Positions 24,571-33,117 of a stretch of 64,000 bases of DNA are shown here, piece by piece. Source of the stretch: Desulfobacterales bacterium (GTDB lineage: Bacteria > Desulfobacterota > Desulfobacteria > Desulfobacterales > JAEINQ01); the NCBI GenBank assembly GCA_016342285.1, contig JAEINQ010000016.1, positions 31,440-95,439 on the forward strand, read 5' to 3'. Position numbers and translations under genes: made by a program. The notes beneath the pieces were generated by a model. It was not told the origin of the DNA, ran no database searches, and was given only the letters and a program-made list of their open reading frames with translations. Numbering within the stretch: position 1 is the stretch's first letter; every line of letters starts with the position of its first letter.

Positions 24571-25845
24571 TTAAATTTTCGTTGCGCCGGCCGAGAGAAA
24601 AGACGGCACCGTCTCACCGGCGGTCAGGTCGCCATAGGTCTGCCGGCTGCGAATGACCTCGAAATGGCCACCGTCGGCCATCACCTCGGCCACCCGGAGC
24701 CGAGAGCAGTAATTGGAGCCCATGGTAAACCCGTAAGCACCGGCGCTCATCACGGCCAGCAGGTCGCCTTCCACGGGTGCTTCAATCGTTCGGTCCAGGG
24801 CCAGAAAGTCGCCACTTTCACATATGGGGCCCACCACGTCGGCAACGATGGTCTTGCCCCCCCGGTACCGGACCGGCGAAATGGCGTGATAGGCCTGGTA
24901 GAGCGTCGGTCGCAACAGGTCATTCATACCAGCATCGGCCACCACGAAATGTTTGGCCATGCCGGCTTTATTGTAAAGCACACGGCTAACCAAAATGCCG
25001 GCATTGCCCGCGATCACCCGACCCGGTTCGAGAATCAGCTCCAGGTCGCTGTCTCCCGTGGCCGCCACGATGGCCCGGGCGTATTCATCCGGATGGGGTG
25101 GTGCTTCCTGTCCGTAAGTGATACCAAGCCCGCCGCCCATGTCCAGGTAACGAATGGCCAGCCCCATTTCCCTCAGCCGGACCACCAGGGTCATAAGGCT
25201 GGCCAGGGCATCGCGAAAGGGGGCCACCTGGGTGATCTGGGAACCGATGTGGCAGTCGATCCCCACCGCTTCCACATGGGGCAGGTCCCTGGCCAGGGCG
25301 TAGGCCTCCAGGGATGTCTCCATGTCGATGCCGAACTTATTCTTCTTCAATCCCGTTGAGATATAGGGATGGGTGCCCGGATCCACGTCCGGATTAACCC
25401 GAATGGCCACCGGGGCTGTTTTGCCCAAGGCTGCGGCCCGTTGATCAATGCAGCGCAGTTCGCCCAGGGATTCCACGTTAAACATGCGGATTCCCGCGGC
25501 CAGGGCCTCGTCGATTTCATCCACCCGCTTGCCCACCCCCGAGTAGACGATCCGATCCGCCGGGAACCCGGCACACAGCCCGCGGTAGAGTTCTCCGCCG
25601 GAAACGATATCCAGGCCGGCTCCGAGGTTGCGCAACAGGGTGAGCACCGCCAGAGAGCTGTTGGCCTTGGCGGAAAAGCAGATCAGCCGACGGGCACCGG
25701 AAAAAGCGCTCTCAAAGGCCTTGAAATGACGTTCCAGAGTGGCACGGCTGTATAGGTAAAAGGGTGTGCCAACGGCTTCGGCAATTTGCGATACCGGCAC
25801 GTCCTCGCAAAACAGGTGGTTGTCCCGGTAGTGAAAATGATGCAT
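24571..25845 (-). CDS. lysA: Diaminopimelate decarboxylase
   Basis: 424 aa. This PLP enzyme makes lysine from meso-diaminopimelate. The PLP lysine is in ICFSAKANSS, the glycine-rich phosphate loop is in LDMGGGLGI, and the second-subunit active-site Cys is in GPICESGDFLA. The chosen ATG (25845) gives the family N-terminus MHHFHYRDNHLFCEDV and has an AGGGGG-type RBS; the 12 codons upstream in the open frame lack support. Confidence 0.94.
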   Translation of the reverse strand: MHHFHYRDNHLFCEDVPVSQIAEAVGTPFYLYSRATLERHFKAFESAFSGARRLICFSAKANSSLAVLTLLRNLGAGLDIVSGGELYRGLCAGFPADRIVYSGVGKRVDEIDEALAAGIRMFNVESLGELRCIDQRAAALGKTAPVAIRVNPDVDPGTHPYISTGLKKNKFGIDMETSLEAYALARDLPHVEAVGIDCHIGSQITQVAPFRDALASLMTLVVRLREMGLAIRYLDMGGGLGITYGQEAPPHPDEYARAIVAATGDSDLELILEPGRVIAGNAGILVSRVLYNKAGMAKHFVVADAGMNDLLRPTLYQAYHAISPVRYRGGKTIVADVVGPICESGDFLALDRTIEAPVEGDLLAVMSAGAYGFTMGSNYCSRLRVAEVMADGGHFEVIRSRQTYGDLTAGETVPSFLSAGATKI

Positions 25846-26007
25846 GCCCGCCCCCTTTTCCAATTCAATATCGGCATCCACGCCATCTTGACATGGCCGG
25901 CATCAGCAGGCAATGCCGATAAGATTACCGCCGCGTGCGAAAATGCGCTGAAGGTTGAATTTACACAAAGACCCAAAGGCCACAAAAATGCCAATTTTTT
26001 TCATTCA

Positions 26008-26086
26008 CCACGAAGAGCACGAAGCACACGAAGCTAAAATCATTATATATTTTTATAACCCTTCGTGCTCTTCGTGTCCTTCGTGG
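26008..26086. repeat. Hairpin repeat of CACGAAG units
   Basis: The left arm CCACGAAGAGCACGAAGCAC and the right arm GTGCTCTTCGTGTCCTTCGTGG pair around an AT-rich loop. The arms are made of 9-bp CACGAAG-type units. The flanking 25846-26187 spacer holds no gene; a partial CACAAAGAC-style run lies at about 25963-25990. Confidence 0.6.
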
Positions 26087-26187
26087 TAAAAAATGGCGAT
26101 TTTACGGGACTGTCAAGATTGAGGCGCTTCTTCCTAAAACGACCAGAGACCGCGTTCCAATCGTTGACGCTTGATACAAAAACCACG

Positions 26188-26655
26188 CTAAAAATCGATC
26201 TGAACAAGGTTTGAATCGGAGCCCGGCACACCGTCACGACCCCGGGCAACCACCTTGAACAGGTACCGGTACCCCCTCTCCAGCTGGGTCCGGTAGACCA
26301 TGGAAAACCTTTTCTCCGAGCCTTTGCCACCATCCACGGGTACCGTTGCCAGGGGGGTGTAGATCGGCGGACAGCCGGGACAGATCGCATCGCCGGCCAC
26401 GGATCGATGCCGGTAGACCACCACCGATTCGGCAGGGCCGGTGCCGTCATCCCCGGCCGGCAGCGTCCAGGTGAGGGTCATCTGGTTGTCGGTCATGCGG
26501 CCGGCCAGATCCCGGACCACCGGCGGCGGTAAATACCGAGGCGGTACCGGCGCGGCCTTTCGTCCGCACGCCGAGAGCCAGACAGCGGCCATCAAAATCA
26601 TCAGGGCCGTCAAGACGAAAACCGTCCGATGCGAGGTGTGCGGGGTCAGGGTCAT
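26188..26655 (-). CDS. LptM-like lipoprotein with fibronectin-III-like domain
   Basis: 155 aa. The lipoprotein signal ends MAAVWLSAC, followed by GRKAAPVPP. This matches the CG-x-K-x-P start of LptM/YifL lipoproteins, which are likewise encoded next to dapF/lysA in other proteobacteria. LptM itself is much shorter; here about 115 residues with a fibronectin-III-like strand pattern follow (NQMTLTWTLPAGDDG, SVVVYRHR, YRYLFKVVARGRDG). LptM helps LptD oxidation; whether this long form does is unknown. The start overlaps argH's stop by four bases. Confidence 0.7.
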   Translation of the reverse strand: MTLTPHTSHRTVFVLTALMILMAAVWLSACGRKAAPVPPRYLPPPVVRDLAGRMTDNQMTLTWTLPAGDDGTGPAESVVVYRHRSVAGDAICPGCPPIYTPLATVPVDGGKGSEKRFSMVYRTQLERGYRYLFKVVARGRDGVPGSDSNLVQIDF

Positions 26656-28031
26656 TGGCCGAGCTCCGCTTCAACCCGGTCCATGGCTGACCGGACGTTG
26701 TCGGTGGAGGTACCACCGGCTGATTTCCGGCGGTTGATCACCTGTTCGATTTCCAGGGCCTGGAAGAGATCCTCGTCAATGGCTTCGGAAAAGGTCCTGA
26801 GTTCGGCAAGGGTCAGTTCATGAAGCTCCCTGTCCTTGCCCAGGGCGTAACCCACCGCCTGCCCAACCACGCTATGGGCTTTTCGAAAGGGCAGGCCCCG
26901 CGCCACCAGATAATCGGCCATATCGGTGGCGTTGAGAAAGCCCTTGGAGGCGGCCCGGGTCATGACGGCCTGGTTGACGGTAATCCGCGGCAGCATCTGC
27001 CCATAGATGTCAATGCAGGACCGCAGGGTATCCACCGCATCGAAAAGCGGCGCCTTGTCCTCCTGCATGTCCCGGTTGTAGGTCAGGGGGAGCGATTTCA
27101 TCAGGGTCAGCAGCGCCACCAGATCACCCACGACCCGCCCGGTCTTGCCGCGGACCAGTTCGGGCACATCCGGATTCTTCTTCTGGGGCATGATGCTGCT
27201 GCCCGTGGCAAATGCGTCGGCCAGTTCGATAAAGCCAAACTCGGCCGAAGACCACAGGATCAGCTCTTCGCTCAGGCGGCTGAAATGCATCATACAGATA
27301 CTGGCTGCCGCCAGGAACTCGATGACGAAATCCCGGTCCGACACGGCGTCCATGCTATTGGCCGACACCTTGGGAAAATCGAGCAGGGAAGCGGCGTAAT
27401 CCCGGTCGATGGGGTAGGTGGTCCCGGCCAGGGCCGCGCTGCCCAGAGGCATGACGTTGATCCGGTCCAGGCAGTCGGAAAACCGCTCGCTGTCCCGGGT
27501 AAACATTTCGTAATAAGCCATGAAATGATGGGCGAGCAGCACCGGCTGAGCCCGTTGCAGATGGGTGTACCCCGGCAAAACGGTTTCCAGGTGGGTTCTG
27601 GCAAAGCCCACGATCACCCGTCGCCATCGGGTCAGCGCGTCGATGACGGCCAGGGTCTGCTCCCGGAGATAAAGCCGGATATCAAGGGCCACCTGGTCGT
27701 TGCGGCTTCGGCCCGTGTGTAGCTTCTGGGCCACCTTGCCGACCTCCTGGACAAGACGGGACTCGATATGCATGTGAATGTCTTCGAGGCTGTCGTCAAA
27801 TTCGAACCGGCCCCGCTCGATCTCCCGCCCAATGCGCCCCAGCCCCTGAATCATGGTCGAGGCTTCTTCATCGGTAATGACCCCGGCCCGGGCCAACACG
27901 CGGCAATGGGCCACGGAGCCGGCGATGTCGTGGGCAAAAAGCCGTTTATCGATGGCAATGGAGGACGTGAAGGCCTCCACGCTATGATGGGTTTTTTCGC
28001 TGAATCTGCCGTCCCAAAGTTTTTCTGACAT
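26652..28031 (-). CDS. argH: Argininosuccinate lyase
   Basis: 459 aa. It performs the last step of arginine synthesis, splitting argininosuccinate to arginine and fumarate. The superfamily signature is GSSIMPQKKNPDVPELVRGK near residue 280. HTGRSRNDQVALD and TYPIDRDYAA are the other substrate-site segments. ATG 28031 is chosen because of the GAGG eight bases upstream and the family start MSEKLWDGRF. It is followed by the LptM-like gene with a 4-bp overlap. Confidence 0.96.
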   Translation of the reverse strand: MSEKLWDGRFSEKTHHSVEAFTSSIAIDKRLFAHDIAGSVAHCRVLARAGVITDEEASTMIQGLGRIGREIERGRFEFDDSLEDIHMHIESRLVQEVGKVAQKLHTGRSRNDQVALDIRLYLREQTLAVIDALTRWRRVIVGFARTHLETVLPGYTHLQRAQPVLLAHHFMAYYEMFTRDSERFSDCLDRINVMPLGSAALAGTTYPIDRDYAASLLDFPKVSANSMDAVSDRDFVIEFLAAASICMMHFSRLSEELILWSSAEFGFIELADAFATGSSIMPQKKNPDVPELVRGKTGRVVGDLVALLTLMKSLPLTYNRDMQEDKAPLFDAVDTLRSCIDIYGQMLPRITVNQAVMTRAASKGFLNATDMADYLVARGLPFRKAHSVVGQAVGYALGKDRELHELTLAELRTFSEAIDEDLFQALEIEQVINRRKSAGGTSTDNVRSAMDRVEAELGQ

Positions 28032-28077
28032 GTCTTGCCTCAACATCGGGCTGCCGCGGCAGCACCGGGGGGAGTCG

Positions 28078-28140
28078 CCACCCGCATAGCGGGTGGCCTC
28101 GGGTGGCCCTTGAAAGAAGGCTTAATACTCAATGTTCACC
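28078..28140 (+). repeat. Mosaic intergenic repeat (CCACCCGC hairpin type), copy B
   Basis: The hairpin CCACCCGC/GCGGGTGG with loop ATA (28078-28096) is followed by GGCCCTTGAAAGAAGGC and the tail TTAATACTCAATGTTCACC. Same order of parts as copy A. Confidence 0.6.
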
Positions 28141-28210
28141 TGGCCTTTTTTCTCGCCGGCACAAGTCGTCCATTCCGGGTCCGCCACCGGAAGGGGCCAC
28201 CCGGACAGCA

Positions 28211-29410
28211 TTATCGCATCAACCGGTTGATCCTCAGCCGCAGAGCGTTTAACCGGATGAATCCCTCGGCATCCTTTTGGCTGTAAACGTTGTCGTCTTC
28301 AAAGGTGGCATGGGCCTCGCTGTAGAGGCTCCGTTCGGATTTTCGTCCGGTCACACGGCAGTTGCCCTTGAACAGTTCCAGGCGGACGGTACCTGAAACG
28401 TTTTCCTGAGACCCGTCGATCAGGGTCTGGAGAAGGTCCCGCTCCGGGGAAAACCAGAATCCATTGTAAATCAGGCTGGCGTACTTTGGGATCAGCGAAT
28501 CGCGCAGGTGCATGACTTCCCGATCCATGGTCAGCGACTCCATGCCCATATGGGCGGTCCGCAATACGGTTCCGCCCGGTGTTTCGTACACTCCCCTGGA
28601 CTTCATGCCGACGAATCGGTTTTCCACGATGTCGACCCGGCCGATGCCGTGGCGGCCGCCCACCCGGTTGAGTTCCAGTAAAAGATCGGCCGGAGAGAGC
28701 GCCCGGCCATCAATGGCCACCGGGTCGCCCTTTTCAAAAGCTATTTCCATGGTATCCGGCATGTCGGGCGCCTGGTGCAACCCCGCTGTCCGGGTGAATA
28801 TATCTTCCGGCGGCGGCTGCCAGGGGTCTTCCAAGATCCCACCCTCATAGCTGATGTGCAGCAGATTGCTGTCGGTGCTGTAAGGCTTGGCATGGGTGGT
28901 GGGCACGGCGATGCCGTGTTTTTCAGCAAACGCCATGAGTGCGGTCCGGGAGTTCAGGTCCCATTCGCGCCAGGGGGCGATGATCTTGATATGGGGGTTT
29001 AAGGCCAGATAGCCCAGTTCGAACCGGACCTGGTCGTTGCCCTTACCCGTGGCACCGTGGCTGACGGCGTCGGCCCCTTCCATTTCGGCGATCTCCATCT
29101 GGCGCTTGGCGATCAGGGGCCGGGCCAGGCTGGTCCCCAGCAGGTAGAGTCCTTCGTAGACCACATTGGCCCGGAAAGCGGGGAAAACATAGTCCCGGAC
29201 GAATTCTTCGGTGAGATCTTCGATGTAGATCTTGGACGCCCCGGTCTTTCGGGCGTTCTTTTCAATCACGGCCACCTCGTCACCCTGGCCGATATCGGCA
29301 CTGAACGTGACCACTTCGCAGTCGTAGGTCTCAATCAGCCATTTGAGAATGACGGAGGTATCGAGCCCTCCTGAGTATGCCAGGACCACCTTGTTGACTT
29401 TTTCCACCAC
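28211..29410 (-). CDS. argG: Argininosuccinate synthase
   Basis: 399 aa. It joins citrulline and aspartate at the expense of ATP. The ATP-pyrophosphatase P-loop is [15 protein letters not shown] at the start. [17 protein letters not shown] and the citrulline/aspartate-site [15 protein letters not shown] follow. The start is the first of two tandem GTG codons (29410), with AAGGAG seven bases upstream; a longer frame without an RBS exists. It is separated from argH by 180 bp containing a mosaic repeat. Confidence 0.95.
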   Translation of the reverse strand: MVEKVNKVVLAYSGGLDTSVILKWLIETYDCEVVTFSADIGQGDEVAVIEKNARKTGASKIYIEDLTEEFVRDYVFPAFRANVVYEGLYLLGTSLARPLIAKRQMEIAEMEGADAVSHGATGKGNDQVRFELGYLALNPHIKIIAPWREWDLNSRTALMAFAEKHGIAVPTTHAKPYSTDSNLLHISYEGGILEDPWQPPPEDIFTRTAGLHQAPDMPDTMEIAFEKGDPVAIDGRALSPADLLLELNRVGGRHGIGRVDIVENRFVGMKSRGVYETPGGTVLRTAHMGMESLTMDREVMHLRDSLIPKYASLIYNGFWFSPERDLLQTLIDGSQENVSGTVRLELFKGNCRVTGRKSERSLYSEAHATFEDDNVYSQKDAEGFIRLNALRLRINRLMR

Positions 29411-29481
29411 AGTGTTTCTCCTTATGAATATTATGGCCACGTAGAAAACTTTGCATTTTTTCGATTTGTGTCTTAGTGGTT

Positions 29482-29556
29482 TCAGGTTCTCAGCACTTCG
29501 TCCAGGCAGTCCACCAGGGCGTCAATATCGCCGGTGGTCATGACGGCATTGGTCAT
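29482..29556 (-). pseudogene. argD: argD remnant: start and tail joined in frame
   Basis: A 24-codon ORF overlaps the argB stop by four bases (ATGA), as a real argD start does in many arg operons. It reads MTNAVM, then [16 protein letters not shown]. The second part resembles the C-terminal helix of acetylornithine aminotransferases (a D/E-I-D-x-x-V/L-x-x-L-D-E-V-L pattern), and the first six residues fit an argD start. The roughly 370 residues between, including the PLP lysine, are absent. argF, often next in this operon, is absent too. The likely cause is an internal deletion; the aminotransferase and ornithine carbamoyltransferase must be elsewhere in the genome or supplied otherwise. The short length makes the call tentative. 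Confidence 0.5.
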
Positions 29557-30464
29557 AGGGTCACTTCCGTTCCGACCCCCTTGTCGGTAAAAAGCTCCAG
29601 GAGCAGGGCATGGCGCTGGGTTCCGTTAATGATCTGGACCTTCTCGACCCCACTGTCCAGGGCCGAAAGGGCATACTCGATTTTGGGAATCATACCGCCG
29701 GAAATACGCCGGTCGGCCACCATGGCCCGGGCCCGGTCGGCATCCAACGAAGAGATGAGCCGACCGTCCTCCATGACGCCGTCCACATCGGTGAGCAGGA
29801 TCAGGCGGCCCGCACCCAGGGCCATGGCCATGCTTGCCGCCACCGAATCGGCGTTGATATTGAAGGTTTCACCGTTTTCGCCATGACCCACCGGCGCGAT
29901 GATGGGAATGAAGCCATTGGGGATCAGGGTATCGACAATGGCGGTGTCGATACGGGTCACCTCGCCGACCAGGCCGGGGTCGATGATCTCAGGCGGGCTG
30001 TTCTCGCTCTCCTGGTGAAAAATTTTAAGCTTTCTGGCCTGGATGAGGTTGCCGTCCTTACCGGAAAGACCGACGGCTTTGCCTCCGGCCTGGTTAATCT
30101 GGGCCACGATGGCCTTGTTGACCTTGCCCCCCAGCACCATTTCCACCACATCCATGGTGGGGGCGTCGGTAAGCCGCATGCCCCTGACAAACTGAGGGCG
30201 AATACCCATGCGGTCTAACACCGAATTGATCTGAGGGCCGCCACCGTGGACCACCACCGGATTCATGCCGACGAATTTCATCAGGGTGATATCTCGGGCA
30301 AAATCGGCCTTGAGCTGCTCGTCCACCATGGCATGACCGCCGTATTTCACGACGATGGTCTTGCCGTAAAACCGTCGGATATAAGGCAACGCCTCTATGA
30401 GCACATCGGCGGCGCCGGCCGGCGACGGCAGTATCGGCGAAGGTGGGTTCTGGTTCTCGGTCAT
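29553..30464 (-). CDS. argB: Acetylglutamate kinase
   Basis: 303 aa. It phosphorylates N-acetylglutamate in the arginine pathway. The amino acid kinase motifs are VVKYGGHAM near residue 40, [16 protein letters not shown], and the C-terminal [13 protein letters not shown] and [14 protein letters not shown]. An N-terminal extension of about 25 residues is Pro-rich and variable. ATG 30464 has AAAGGGA upstream and gives MTENQN. Its stop overlaps the argD remnant. Confidence 0.95.
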   Translation of the reverse strand: MTENQNPPSPILPSPAGAADVLIEALPYIRRFYGKTIVVKYGGHAMVDEQLKADFARDITLMKFVGMNPVVVHGGGPQINSVLDRMGIRPQFVRGMRLTDAPTMDVVEMVLGGKVNKAIVAQINQAGGKAVGLSGKDGNLIQARKLKIFHQESENSPPEIIDPGLVGEVTRIDTAIVDTLIPNGFIPIIAPVGHGENGETFNINADSVAASMAMALGAGRLILLTDVDGVMEDGRLISSLDADRARAMVADRRISGGMIPKIEYALSALDSGVEKVQIINGTQRHALLLELFTDKGVGTEVTL

Positions 30465-30508
30465 GGGTATCCCTTTGCCTTTTTTCGGCGGTAAAACGGC
30501 CAAGTCAA

Positions 30509-30765
30509 GAATCCTGGCCCAGAGAGGACCAGGCTTAGGTGTTCCCTGGAAGGGGCTGGGTTAGCGACCCCATATCAATGTGGAGTGCCTAAGGTGAGCT
30601 AAAGTGACTAAAGTTGAGGAGTCGCTACGCTCCACCGGTTTTTTATAATGGGCAGAATTCCTTAACTTTAGCTCACTCCAAACTTTAGTTCACTTTAGTC
30701 ACTTGCGACATCGGCGTCTCGGCTTCACCGATTGACTCTGACCACGCCCACAGGACGTGGATTCC
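30509..30765. repeat. MITE-like dispersed element, most complete copy
   Basis: 257 bp from GAATCCTGGCCCAGAGAGGA to GGACGTGGATTCC, so the two ends carry a short GAATCC/GGATTC inverted repeat. Inside are CTGGAAGGGGCTGGGTTAGC, GTGACTAAAGTTGAGGAGTC, CTACGCTCCACC, ATAATGGGCAGAATTCC and the inverted core CTTAACTTTAGCTCACTCCA. It fills the spacer between argB and the recombinase gene and has no ORF. Related copies lie at 4490, 34365, 62489, and as fragments at 5085, 10487, 17537 and 62309. Confidence 0.75.
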
Positions 30766-30833
30766 TACTGCGTATGAACATTATACCCCTCTTTCAGAGA
30801 CCACCTGAAACCAACCCCTCGGTGAGTGGAGAC

Positions 30834-31772
30834 TCACTTCCGCGGGTGGGCCTTGTCGTAAGTGGCCATGAGCCGGTCGATACTCACATGGGTGTATTTC
30901 TGGGTCGTGGACAGGCTTCGATGGCCGAGCAGTTCCTGAACAACCCGAAGATCAGCCCCGGCATCAAGCAAATGGGTGGCAAAGCTATGCCGCATCACAT
31001 GGGGCGAAATGGGCATGGGCAACCCACAGTCTGCGGCCAGTTTATCCAAAATCCGGCCCATGGACCGCGGGGTGAGCCGGCCACCCCTGGCGTTGAGAAA
31101 AAGGGCTCCGGCCCCGGCACCGGCCACCACCCCGTCCTGTCTGAGCCGATCCCGGTAAGCATTGATGGCTGCCGCTGCCTTTCGCCCCATGGGAACCACC
31201 CGCTCCCGATTGCCCTTGCCCCGAACCCGCAGGGTGCGAGACGTCAGGTCCACGTCCGAAACGTCGAGTCCGGCCAGTTCGGAAATACGGATACCGGCCG
31301 AATAAAGGGTTTCGAACATGGCCCGGCTTCTTAATCCCGCCGCGGAGGAGGTATCGATGGCATCCAATAGCCGAAACGCGTCGTCCACCGACAGGTAGGT
31401 CGGCAGGGGCTGCTCAAGCTTTGGCGTTACAATCGCCTCAGCCGGATTTTGGGTCATCAGTCCCTGCCTGACCAGGTAACGGAAAAAGGAACGCACCGCC
31501 GAGAGTTTCCGGGCAATGGTGCGCTTGGTGTTCTTTTTGTGGAGCCGTCCCAGATAAGCCCTCATGCCCAGATGCGTGACATCGCGGGGGTCAAAACAGA
31601 CCGGCCCGGACAGCGGGTTTTTCTGTCTTGTGCTGTCCGGGGCAGTCATGGCGGCAAACTCCCTCAAGTCGTGGCCATAGGCCCGGCAGGTGCTGGGAGA
31701 GTATCCCTTTTCCGCTCCCAGCACCTCGAGGAAGACGCCGATCAGGTCACGGCCGTGGAAATCGGGAGCCAT
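30834..31772 (-). CDS. xerC: Tyrosine recombinase XerC-like
   Basis: 312 aa. Xer recombinases resolve chromosome dimers at dif. The catalytic set is visible: Arg in LYSAGIRISELAGL, Lys in RVRGKGNRERVVP, His-x-x-Arg in PHVMRHSFATHLL, His in LLGHRSLSTTQ and Tyr in KYTHVS. The N-terminal SAM-like core-binding domain is present (GYSPSTCRAYGHDL). There is no adjacent integrative element, and the gene sits among housekeeping genes, so a cellular Xer is more likely than a phage integrase. The RBS before ATG 31772 is weak; a TTG eight codons upstream is possible. Confidence 0.85.
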   Translation of the reverse strand: MAPDFHGRDLIGVFLEVLGAEKGYSPSTCRAYGHDLREFAAMTAPDSTRQKNPLSGPVCFDPRDVTHLGMRAYLGRLHKKNTKRTIARKLSAVRSFFRYLVRQGLMTQNPAEAIVTPKLEQPLPTYLSVDDAFRLLDAIDTSSAAGLRSRAMFETLYSAGIRISELAGLDVSDVDLTSRTLRVRGKGNRERVVPMGRKAAAAINAYRDRLRQDGVVAGAGAGALFLNARGGRLTPRSMGRILDKLAADCGLPMPISPHVMRHSFATHLLDAGADLRVVQELLGHRSLSTTQKYTHVSIDRLMATYDKAHPRK

Positions 31773-31862
31773 GGGGCATCCGCCATTGCTGTACAATTAA
31801 GCTTGGGCTCATGCCTTTCCCGCCAATCCGGCACAAAAGACATGGGGCTAAAGCGATCTGGA

Positions 31863-32186
31863 TCAGCCGATCTTTCGCGTCTGTTTCTTCAGTCGGGAAA
31901 TCCGTTTTTTGTAGATGGCCGCCATGCGTTGATCATCTTCGGTAACGGCCTTTTCACGCACCGCACGCAGCTCTCGAATGCGTTTTTTGACATCCCGGAC
32001 CAAACCGGCTGTTTTTCGGGCCGGCGCTTGGATCCCCCGGGCCTTTTGTATGTCGGCAATGAGCTCGGCCTTGTTCATACCGTGAACGCCGGTAATCCCG
32101 TCAAGCCCCTTGGCTGCCTCGCGAAGCTCCGTGGCAGTCATTTTTTCCAGCGGTTTTTCCTTGGTTTGTTTAACTTTCTTGGCCAT
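31863..32186 (-). CDS. Small Rho_N-domain protein
   Basis: 107 aa, strongly basic. After a Lys-rich start (MAKKVKQTKEKPLEKM) there is a Rho termination factor N-terminal-like (SAP-like) helix-turn-helix: TATELREAAKGLDGITGVHG then MNKAELIADIQKARG. The C-terminal half is a predicted coiled helix (VKKRIRELRAVREKA, YKKRISRLKKQTRK). It probably binds nucleic acid. ATG 32186 has GAGGAGA upstream; the 12 codons before it in the open frame have no RBS. Confidence 0.75.
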   Translation of the reverse strand: MAKKVKQTKEKPLEKMTATELREAAKGLDGITGVHGMNKAELIADIQKARGIQAPARKTAGLVRDVKKRIRELRAVREKAVTEDDQRMAAIYKKRISRLKKQTRKIG

Positions 32187-32415
32187 GTTCACAAATCTCC
32201 TCTCCAGCGATACCAAATACACAAGCGGCGGATTGCCGGCACCCGCCGCCCCCCTTAGGGTCCAATCCTCATAAAAACTTACTTACTAATCTGGATTTTT
32301 CATCCATGTCAATAGTTTGTTTGGCGCAGCGGATCCTGCTTGGGGCGGTCGGCCGGCTTTGCCGACCAACCCGGCCCAAAACCGATTCGTGGACAGGCAC
32401 TATCGAATAGTGGTT

Positions 32416-33117
32416 TTATTCGAGCCCCATGGCGTGGATCAGCTGTTTGACATCCTCCCAGACCTCCCGTTTCCGGTCGGGATTGCGCAGCAGAAAGGCC
32501 GGGTGGAAGGTCGGCATGACGGAAATGCCTTCAAAGCGGTGAAACCGTCCCCGAAGCCGTGAAATGGGTTGATCGGTGCCGAGCAGGATCCGGGCGGCCA
32601 CGGAACCGAGGGCACAGATGAAATCCGGTTCAATAGCGGCAATCTGCCTGTGAAGAAAAGGCAGACAGGCCTTGATCTCATCGGGCTCGGGATTTCGGTT
32701 TCCCGGCGGTCGGCACTTGATAATGTTGCAGATGTAGACACGCTCACGATCCAGATGCATGGCGTCGATGATTTTGGTCAAAAGCTGGCCGGCGGCCCCC
32801 ACAAACGGGCGTCCCTGGCGGTCCTCGTCGCCTCCCGGCCCCTCGCCCACGAAAACCAGCCGTGCATCGGGAGCGCCTTCGCCAAAAACGATCTGTTTTC
32901 GGCCAAGGGACAGTTTGCAGCGTCGGCAGTCTCCCAGTTCGAATCGGATGTCCTCTAAGGTTTCCGGTCGGGCCGGAGCGGGAGCACGTCCCCAGGTCGC
33001 CATGCACTGGCGCGTTTCAGTGCCCAGTTCGACCTGTCCGTACCCGTTTTGGGCCAACGTTTCCAGAGCGGCGCGGGCCTGAGCGGTCAGTTCGACAAAG
33101 CGCTGCCGCGGCGTCAT
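32416..33117 (-). CDS. Uracil-DNA glycosylase, family 4
   Basis: 233 aa. It removes uracil from DNA. The 4Fe-4S ligands are CRRC near residue 90, the Cys in [13 protein letters not shown] and the Cys in EIKACLPF. The catalytic loop is [17 protein letters not shown] and the DNA-binding motif [13 protein letters not shown] closes the protein. The N-terminal about 60 residues are a variable linker. ATG 33117 overlaps the coaBC stop by four bases (ATGA), so it is probably coupled; the much longer open frame upstream is antisense-like GC-rich noise. Confidence 0.9.
   Translation of the reverse strand: MTPRQRFVELTAQARAALETLAQNGYGQVELGTETRQCMATWGRAPAPARPETLEDIRFELGDCRRCKLSLGRKQIVFGEGAPDARLVFVGEGPGGDEDRQGRPFVGAAGQLLTKIIDAMHLDRERVYICNIIKCRPPGNRNPEPDEIKACLPFLHRQIAAIEPDFICALGSVAARILLGTDQPISRLRGRFHRFEGISVMPTFHPAFLLRNPDRKREVWEDVKQLIHAMGLE

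Noticed and set aside
30834..31772. Prophage or integron integrase
   Set aside because: The tyrosine recombinase sits among housekeeping genes. No att duplication, phage gene or cassette array is next to it, so a cellular XerC is the better reading.
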